Origin: JACRBK01 sp964427955
Lineage (GTDB): Bacteria > Chloroflexota > Anaerolineae > Aggregatilineales > Aggregatilineaceae
Length of the DNA: 18,388 nt
Assembly: GCA_964427955.1 (NCBI GenBank)
Contig: CAYRWY010000065.1
Coordinates: forward strand, 1-18,388
Direction: 5' to 3'
The notes below the pieces were generated by a model. That model saw nothing but the letters and a program-made list of their open reading frames with translations. It searched no databases and was not told the origin of the DNA. Position 1 is the stretch's first letter, and every line of letters starts with the position of its first letter. Below are positions 13,679-18,388 of the stretch, piece after piece. The translations under genes and the position numbers were made by a program.

Positions 13679-14551
13679 CTATTGGGTCAGCAAATAGGCC
13701 ACGATATCGCTGATTTCCTGTTCGCTGAGATTCTTGCCAAACGTGGGCGGCATGATGTCGGAGAAGCCGTCCACCACGAACGCCCCGGGTTCGACAATCG
13801 ACTCGTGCAGGTAGTCGGCAGCGGACATGCCCGCGATGCGGGTAGCCGCCCGCTCACCCATGCCCACCCGGGCCGGACCGGCTCCGTCGGTGTCGCCGTG
13901 ACATCCCGCACAGGAAGACGCGAACAGCTTTTCACCCGCCGTGGCATCGCCGACCGGTCCAGCCGCTTCGGTAGGCTGGGCTTCCTGGGTCGGTTCTGGG
14001 GTAGCGGCCTCGGCAGTGGGTTCCGCCGTCGGCTCTTCGGCCTGGGTAGGCTCGGCGGTGGGCTCCACCGTCGCCGTCTCGCCGCCCGACTTAGCCAGGA
14101 TGTAGGCGATCAGCGCGTTGACTTCGTCATTGCTGAACGACTGCCCATAGCTTTTCGGCATGATGTTGTCTTTGAAGTCCGGCACGACATAGGCGCTGGG
14201 ATTCACAATCGACTCGTGCAGGTAAGCCCCGGCGGACATGCCATCCACCCGTGTGGCTGCCCGCTCGCCCATCCCGACGAATGCCGGGCCGACGCCGTCA
14301 GCCGCCCCATGACACGATTGGCAGGGAACGAAAAGCTGCTCGCCCAGCGCCACGAGCTGATCCTGACTCATCTGGCTGCCGGTTTGGGCACCGGCCCCAC
14401 TTTGCAGGCTGTTGATCAGGGTCGGTTCCTCGCCGGGGGGCAGCGTCGGAATCGGGGTAAGGTCTTTGGCCAGGTCGCCACCCTTGCAGGCACTCATCAA
14501 CACGACCAGCACGAGGGCCGTAATCATCATGATCCAGGTTCGTTTAAACAC
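13679..14551 (-). CDS. Diheme c-type cytochrome lipoprotein with duplicated domains
   Basis: This is an exported, lipid-anchored electron carrier. A short signal sequence with lipobox LMSAC (Cys22) is followed by a Thr/Pro-rich spacer and two cytochrome c domains. Heme motifs are CQSCH (Cys77, Cys80, His81) and CAGCH (Cys214, Cys217, His218), each with a likely axial Met in IMP (Met131 and Met267). The domains are clear duplicates: both contain GERAATR, GMSA, YLHESIV and IMPxxxG. A Glu/Pro/Thr-rich linker (about 156-199) joins them. The start is GTG at 14551, chosen because GGAGGT lies 5 nt upstream; in-frame ATGs at 14572 and 14602 lie before this site. It starts 56 nt after the ActD-E gene on the same strand, so it probably takes electrons from alternative complex III and passes them to an oxidase or soluble cytochrome. 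The partner is inferred, not shown. Confidence 0.9.
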   Translation of the reverse strand: MFKRTWIMMITALVLVVLMSACKGGDLAKDLTPIPTLPPGEEPTLINSLQSGAGAQTGSQMSQDQLVALGEQLFVPCQSCHGAADGVGPAFVGMGERAATRVDGMSAGAYLHESIVNPSAYVVPDFKDNIMPKSYGQSFSNDEVNALIAYILAKSGGETATVEPTAEPTQAEEPTAEPTAEAATPEPTQEAQPTEAAGPVGDATAGEKLFASSCAGCHGDTDGAGPARVGMGERAATRIAGMSAADYLHESIVEPGAFVVDGFSDIMPPTFGKNLSEQEISDIVAYLLTQ

Positions 14552-14556
14552 AACTG

Positions 14557-14562
14557 ACCTCC
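14557..14562 (-). promoter_or_regulatory. Shine-Dalgarno site fixing a GTG start
   Basis: The - strand reads GGAGGT, then CAGTT, then GTG (14551). This consensus match at 5-nt spacing outweighs the upstream in-frame ATGs (14572, 14602) and gives the protein a short, lipoprotein-type signal peptide. Confidence 0.7.
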
Positions 14563-14607
14563 GTTTTGGCATGATGCGGGGCTGGTGGCCCCGCCACTCC
14601 ACGTAAG

Positions 14608-15687
14608 TTACTCGCTCGCGCTCAGGCTGTTGATGTAGTTGATGATGTCCCAGGTATCGCCCGCGCTGACATTTTCCGCCAGGCGCGGCATCCGGATCAT
14701 TTCCTTTCCGGTCTGGGGATCAGTCTGCTGGATGCCGTTGCTCACGATTTTGAAAATATAGCTGCCGGGCAGACCGCGCCCTGCCAATTGCGGCACGCCG
14801 GTCGGAAAGCCTGACTGCTCGTTGAAGAACTTGCTCAGCGAGCCTTTGCCGTCCGCCTGTTCGCCGTGGCAGATCGCGCAGTTGATATTGAACAGCGCTT
14901 TGCCGCGGGCGATGGACGAGTCCGTCGCGGCCAGGGGCATGGTGGCGGGTTCTCCGGCGATCAGCCGTGGTCCCTGGAAGGGGACGGCATCAGCGGGCGC
15001 GGCGAGACGCGGGCCTTCCTGCGCCCCAACGGCAATCGATTCGTCCATCGTGTTCACCCACGGGACGTGGATCACGTCGTAGGCGAGTAGCAGCGGCAGC
15101 AGGAACAGGACCAGACCGGCAGTCCCCACGCCGCCCCAGAAGATCAGGTGGCGGATGCCCTGCGGTTTGTACTCGGCGGCGTCCTCGAACTTGACCACAT
15201 GGGCGTGATGGGCCTCGAACACCGCTTTGACTTTTTCCGCGGTAGCGCCGGGCGCGAGGACCTGGACCCCGATGTAGCCATCGGTAATTCGTTCGTCGTA
15301 CATCTGCCGGACCAGGATCGGGAAGCGGTTTTGCAGCAGGAACCCGACGAAGGCCACGACCATCATGCACAACGCGATGAACTCGAAGAACATGATCGCG
15401 GTGGGCGGGACGGGATTCAACCCCTGGTTGCCCACGTTGATCGGGTAGAGAGCGGGGGTGCCGAACGAAATGAAGCCGGCGATCAGGATGCCCAGCACCG
15501 CCCCGCCCAACACGAACGGCAGGAACATCGAGCGCGGCGCCTTACGGCCAAAGAATTTAGGGGAATAGGGCACGTTCGACATCACGGTGACGTGTTTATC
15601 CTGAATCCCCAGTTTTTGTACTTCTTCGATCACGTCCGCCGTGATCGAGACATTGTCAAATAGCCCCAGGAGCAAAAAGTCGGCCAT
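14608..15687 (-). CDS. Alternative complex III ActD-ActE fusion (DUF3341 plus monoheme cytochrome c)
   Basis: Residues 1-175 are an ActD-type DUF3341 protein: start MADFLLLGLFDNVSITADVI, two membrane segments (about 56-76 and 96-118), and a soluble ferredoxin-like part with ITDGYIGVQVLAPGATAEKV. A third membrane segment (about 183-203) then leads into a cytochrome c domain with heme motif CAICH (Cys270, Cys273, His274) and probable axial Met333 in IRMP. In described complexes the DUF3341 subunit (ActD) and the monoheme cytochrome (ActE) are usually separate proteins, so this gene looks like a fusion of the two. The ATG follows AGGAGG at 5-nt spacing, a site that overlaps the ActC stop codon. 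The role is to hold the heme on the outer face of the complex and relay electrons. The domain calls are firm; equating the heme domain with ActE is inference. Confidence 0.88.
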   Translation of the reverse strand: MADFLLLGLFDNVSITADVIEEVQKLGIQDKHVTVMSNVPYSPKFFGRKAPRSMFLPFVLGGAVLGILIAGFISFGTPALYPINVGNQGLNPVPPTAIMFFEFIALCMMVVAFVGFLLQNRFPILVRQMYDERITDGYIGVQVLAPGATAEKVKAVFEAHHAHVVKFEDAAEYKPQGIRHLIFWGGVGTAGLVLFLLPLLLAYDVIHVPWVNTMDESIAVGAQEGPRLAAPADAVPFQGPRLIAGEPATMPLAATDSSIARGKALFNINCAICHGEQADGKGSLSKFFNEQSGFPTGVPQLAGRGLPGSYIFKIVSNGIQQTDPQTGKEMIRMPRLAENVSAGDTWDIINYINSLSASE

Positions 15688-15692
15688 GAGTT

Positions 15693-15698
15693 CCTCCT
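15693..15698 (-). promoter_or_regulatory. Shine-Dalgarno site of the ActD-E gene overlapping the ActC stop
   Basis: The - strand reads TTAGGAGG then AACTC then ATG (15687). AGGAGG is a full consensus match at 5-nt spacing and shares bases with the ActC TAG stop at 15697-15699, implying translational coupling. Confidence 0.75.
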
Positions 15699-17154
15699 AA
15701 TGGGTGTCCGAGCGGGTCGAAACCACGGCCCGGCCAATTCGCCGCGTGCTCTGCATCGCCTGGCCCTCGTAGACCTCCCACAGGGGGATGATCGGCACCA
15801 CGCGCGTGAACAGGATGTACAGAAATCCCAGGAAAGCCAGCGTCCCCGTCGTGATCAGGATTTCGGGCGCGTGTGGGGTGTAGTTCACCCAGTTGAAGCG
15901 CAGCTCATTGCGCGACAGGAACCCGGCCACGATCAAGACGCGCTCCAGGTACATCCCGACCTGGATGAAGAGGCAGACCACGAACATCGCCGGGAGCGAG
16001 GTGCGGATGCGGCGCGACCACAGCGTCCCCAGGGGCACGATGATGTTAGCGAACAGCATCAGGTAGAACAGCGGGGCCAGTGGGCCGGTCAGCATCTCCT
16101 GGATGGCGCGCTCCATCGGGAGGTTGCCGTACCAGTTCGTGATCCATTCCGTGAAGTAGAAGTAGATCCAGGCGATGGTCAGGATCAGCAGGAAGATGCC
16201 CATCGCGTTGAAGTGCTCTTCGCGCATAAAGTAGCCATAGCGCATGGCTTTGCGGATCAGGATCATGACCAGGATCACGGCGGCGACACCCGAATAGAGC
16301 GCCCCGACCACGAAGAACGGGCCGAACAGCGCGCTGTGCCAGCCGGGTTGCAGCGACATCGCCAGGTTCCAGGACACGCCGGTATGGACGGAGAACATAA
16401 CCGGGATGATCACGTAGCTGAGGATGTTGCTGACGGTTTCCAGGTTGTGCCACTCGTGGTCGGTGCCGCGCCAGCCCATCGACAGCGCGCCGTAGATCTT
16501 GCGGCGCAGCCCGGTCGCGTGATCGCGCACCATCGCCAGGTCCGGGATCAGGGAGATCAGCATGAACAGGGTGCTGCCGATCAGGTAGGTGGTGATGGCC
16601 GCCATATCCCAGAACAGAGGCGAGTGGAAATTCGGCCACAGTTGGCGCTGGTTCGGGACCGGGATCATGTAGAACAGTTTCCAGACCTGGCCGACGTGGA
16701 TGATGGGGAACAAACCGGCGCAGGCCAGCCCGAACAGTGTGATCACTTCGGCTGCGCGGGCGATGGGCCGCCGGAAATCTTGCTTGAGCAGGCGTAGCGC
16801 CGCCGAGATGAACGTCCCGGCGTGGCCGATGCCGATGAAGTAGATCAGGTTGGCGATGTACGGTCCCCACATCACCGAGCGGTTGAGGCCGGTAATGCCC
16901 AGCCCGCTCATGATCTGGATGGCCCAGGTCGTCAGGAAGATCGCCACGAAGGCACCCAACCCTAGCATCACCAGCCAGAAGGCTGGCCCGGTCTTCTGCA
17001 TGGCGGCGATCACCTGGGCGTTAGCCTCCGCCGGAGGGCGGGGATCGAGCAGCAGGTGTTCTTCGCGCGCATGGGAGATTTGATGCGCGAGATGTTCGTC
17101 TTCAGGCAGCTCTTGTTGCCAGAAAGGACCGCTTTCGACTTTACTCTCCAACAT
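15697..17154 (-). CDS. actC: Alternative complex III subunit ActC (NrfD/PsrC-like quinol-site membrane protein)
   Basis: This is a large integral membrane protein of 485 residues in the NrfD/polysulfide-reductase membrane family, predicted to carry the quinol-oxidation site and possibly proton pathways. Around ten hydrophobic segments are visible from about residue 57 to 470. Family-typical stretches are WGPYIANLIYFIGIGHAGTF (His111), LFGLACAGLFPIIHVGQVW (His153), PNQRQLWPNFHSPLFWD and MYLERVLIVAGFL. The soluble N-terminal 55 residues are polar. The ATG at 17154 is preferred over an in-frame GTG at 17166, because AAGGTGGTGA lies just upstream and would be used up by the longer form. This start overlaps the Fe-S subunit gene by 14 nt. 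It lies directly between the Fe-S and ActD-E genes, the normal order of ACIII operons. Confidence 0.92.
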   Translation of the reverse strand: MLESKVESGPFWQQELPEDEHLAHQISHAREEHLLLDPRPPAEANAQVIAAMQKTGPAFWLVMLGLGAFVAIFLTTWAIQIMSGLGITGLNRSVMWGPYIANLIYFIGIGHAGTFISAALRLLKQDFRRPIARAAEVITLFGLACAGLFPIIHVGQVWKLFYMIPVPNQRQLWPNFHSPLFWDMAAITTYLIGSTLFMLISLIPDLAMVRDHATGLRRKIYGALSMGWRGTDHEWHNLETVSNILSYVIIPVMFSVHTGVSWNLAMSLQPGWHSALFGPFFVVGALYSGVAAVILVMILIRKAMRYGYFMREEHFNAMGIFLLILTIAWIYFYFTEWITNWYGNLPMERAIQEMLTGPLAPLFYLMLFANIIVPLGTLWSRRIRTSLPAMFVVCLFIQVGMYLERVLIVAGFLSRNELRFNWVNYTPHAPEILITTGTLAFLGFLYILFTRVVPIIPLWEVYEGQAMQSTRRIGRAVVSTRSDTH

Positions 17155-17860
17155 GCGTCTCACCACCTTTCAGATAATAGACCGCAGGCTCGGTGCCCAG
17201 GTGTTCCAGCAGTTTGAACTGGCGCTCGTGCGGGAGCATCTGCGCGACGTGGCTGGTTTCATCCGCCTTGTTGCCGAAGACCAGCGCGCCGGTCGGGCAG
17301 GCCTGGACGCAGGCGGGCACGACTTCGCCATCCTGGACCAGGCGGCCTTCTTTGTCGGCGGTTTCCACGCCGCGCCGGATGCGCTGGATGCAGAAGGTGC
17401 ATTTTTCCATCACGCCGGGGCCGCGCACGGTGACGTCCGGGTTGAGCTGCTGTTCCAGCGGCTTGTCCCACTGCGGCGCGTAATAGTTGAATTCGCGGAC
17501 GCGGTAGGGGCAGTTGTTGCCGCAGTAACGGGTGCCCACGCAGCGGTTGTAGATTTGCAGGTTGATGTTTTCTTCTTCGCTGTGATGCGAGGCATACACC
17601 GGGCACACCGGCTCGCAGGGGGCGTTGTTGCACTGCTGGCAAAAGACCGGCATGAACCGGGCCTTGACGTCGGGATATTCGCCTTCCCAGTACCGCTCGA
17701 TCCGCATCCAGTGCATCCCGCGCCCGGCGACGACCTGGTCTTCGCTGGCGATGGGGACATTATTTTCGGCGTGGCAGGCGACGACGCACGCCTGGCAGCC
17801 CGTGCATTTATCGAGATCGACGATCATCGTCCATTTGCGTTCAGTGTTGTTTTCTGCCAT
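17141..17860 (-). CDS. actB2: Alternative complex III iron-sulfur subunit (separate ActB C-terminal part)
   Basis: This 239-residue protein of the NrfC/DmsB type carries four cysteine groups: CTGCQACVVAC (19-29), CQQCNNAPCEPVC (74-86), CVGTRYCGNNC (107-117), and CTFC (154-157) paired with CVQAC (184-188). The third group has Thr110 where most four-cluster ferredoxins have the second Cys, leaving 15 ligands. This predicts three [4Fe-4S] and one [3Fe-4S] cluster, the composition reported for ActB. In many organisms this domain is the C-terminal half of one large ActB; here it is its own gene, starting 24 nt after the molybdopterin-like part, with ribosome site CAGGAG. No signal peptide is present, so export, if any, would depend on the partner subunit. 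The symbol follows the B1/B2 convention and is provisional. Confidence 0.92.
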   Translation of the reverse strand: MAENNTERKWTMIVDLDKCTGCQACVVACHAENNVPIASEDQVVAGRGMHWMRIERYWEGEYPDVKARFMPVFCQQCNNAPCEPVCPVYASHHSEEENINLQIYNRCVGTRYCGNNCPYRVREFNYYAPQWDKPLEQQLNPDVTVRGPGVMEKCTFCIQRIRRGVETADKEGRLVQDGEVVPACVQACPTGALVFGNKADETSHVAQMLPHERQFKLLEHLGTEPAVYYLKGGETHVGE

Positions 17861-17884
17861 CAGATAGGCTCCTGTCGTCTCACC

Positions 17885-18388
17885 CTAGAAGGGCAGGGGA
17901 TCGGTTTCCTTGATCGGGATCGAGCTTTCCAGCCGCGCCAGCGCCTTCTTGTCGCCCGTCTTGGCGATCTTGACGCGCACGTTGGCCCAGGCCAGGCTGC
18001 TGCCGGTATCGTCCGTCTGCGTGCCGACCAGTTGGATCGGGTTGCTGCCACGCTGGCGGGCATAGCGTCCCAGATCGGAGTGTCCCTGACCCAGCGGGAT
18101 GGAGATGGTGTCGGGCCGCAGCGCCGGGAAGATGTAGACAGGTCCTTCGATCTCGCCGTTCGGCGAGGTGACTTTCACGATATCGCCGTCCTCCACGCCT
18201 AACTCGTCGGCGGTCTTGGGGTTGACCTCGACCCAGGTCTGCCACGAGATGGTGGTCAGCGGATCGGGCGAGCGTTGCAGCCAGGGCAGGCTGGCGCCAT
18301 TGCCATCATTCAACAGCACCGACAGGTACAGGTGCAGGTGATAGGGGTACTCTTTGTCGTCCCCCTGGAAGCTGGCGGGCGCGACCTC
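17885..18388 (-). CDS. actB1: Alternative complex III molybdopterin-oxidoreductase-like subunit, C-terminal part (ActB N-terminal homologue)
   Basis: This is the last 167 codons of a gene that runs off the right edge; the frame is open to base 18388. It matches the C-terminal cofactor-binding-like domain of the molybdopterin oxidoreductase superfamily as found in ActB. It includes the early YPYHLHLYLSVLLNDG stretch, then LPWLQRSPDPLTTISWQTWVE, TADELGVEDGDIVKVTSPNG, EGPVYIFPALRPDTISIPLG and GRYARQRGSNPIQL. In known ACIII this domain has lost the molybdenum cofactor and is structural or electron-relay scaffolding; whether that holds here cannot be seen because the N-terminal part is missing. 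It ends with a stop 24 nt before the Fe-S subunit gene, so the two halves of ActB are separate genes. The GTG at 18319 is internal, not a start. Confidence 0.88.
   Translation of the reverse strand, partial: EVAPASFQGDDKEYPYHLHLYLSVLLNDGNGASLPWLQRSPDPLTTISWQTWVEVNPKTADELGVEDGDIVKVTSPNGEIEGPVYIFPALRPDTISIPLGQGHSDLGRYARQRGSNPIQLVGTQTDDTGSSLAWANVRVKIAKTGDKKALARLESSIPIKETDPLPF

Noticed and set aside
15700..16797. A 365-codon + strand open frame opposite actC
   Set aside because: It is His/Asp/Gln/Arg-rich, the typical mirror of a membrane-protein gene, and has no supporting start or motif.
17885..18319. GTG at 18319 as the start of a small separate protein
   Set aside because: The frame stays open and conserved-looking through the right edge (YPYHLHLYLSV), so the GTG is an internal Val codon.

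Overview
The window is high-GC bacterial DNA from a draft assembly: it contains one run of exactly 100 N. It most resembles a Chloroflexota (Anaerolineae-like) chromosome. The inference rests on a long-spacer SH3-domain membrane protein, paired dynamin-like GTPases, a TGS-domain uridine-kinase-like protein and an alternative complex III (ACIII) cluster beside an SRP/ribosome-maturation cluster. The phylum is likely; anything finer is a guess.

Left part (1-4745, + strand), a housekeeping run: the 3' part of ffh, rpsP (S16) with a long tail, an intrinsic terminator, a KhpA-type KH protein, rimM, dprA, a mannose-1-phosphate guanylyltransferase and a DUF503/YlxP-like protein. The order rpsP-khpA-rimM is the usual bacterial one, but trmD and rplS, which commonly follow, are absent and dprA stands there instead.

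A 10-bp perfect inverted repeat at 4751-4775 sits at the only strand switch. Everything to its right is on the - strand and is described here in transcription order, from right to left.

Right end (18388-13679, - strand): an ACIII respiratory module. It consists of the end of a molybdopterin-oxidoreductase-like ActB subunit, a separate four-cluster Fe-S ActB subunit, ActC (NrfD-like quinol-site membrane subunit), an ActD (DUF3341) protein fused to a monoheme cytochrome c (ActE-like), and a diheme c-type lipoprotein. The spacing is very tight: ActC overlaps the Fe-S gene, and the ActD-E ribosome-binding site overlaps the ActC stop. The module should oxidise quinol and pass electrons through hemes c to a soluble carrier or oxidase. 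ActA and ActF are not visible and may lie beyond the right edge or elsewhere.

Middle (13521-4804, - strand): after a terminator-like hairpin comes a two-SH3b-domain membrane protein with a Ser/Thr/Pro spacer (interrupted by the assembly gap) and a cytoplasmic CxxC...CxxC tail. Then follows a tight four-gene set: GH13 alpha-glucosidase-type enzyme, TGS-domain P-loop nucleoside kinase, and two different dynamin-like membrane GTPases (gaps 24, 15 and 31 nt). The dynamin pair and its association with the kinase and glycosidase are the least understood part of the window. The only intergenic space over 130 nt is 13522-13678.
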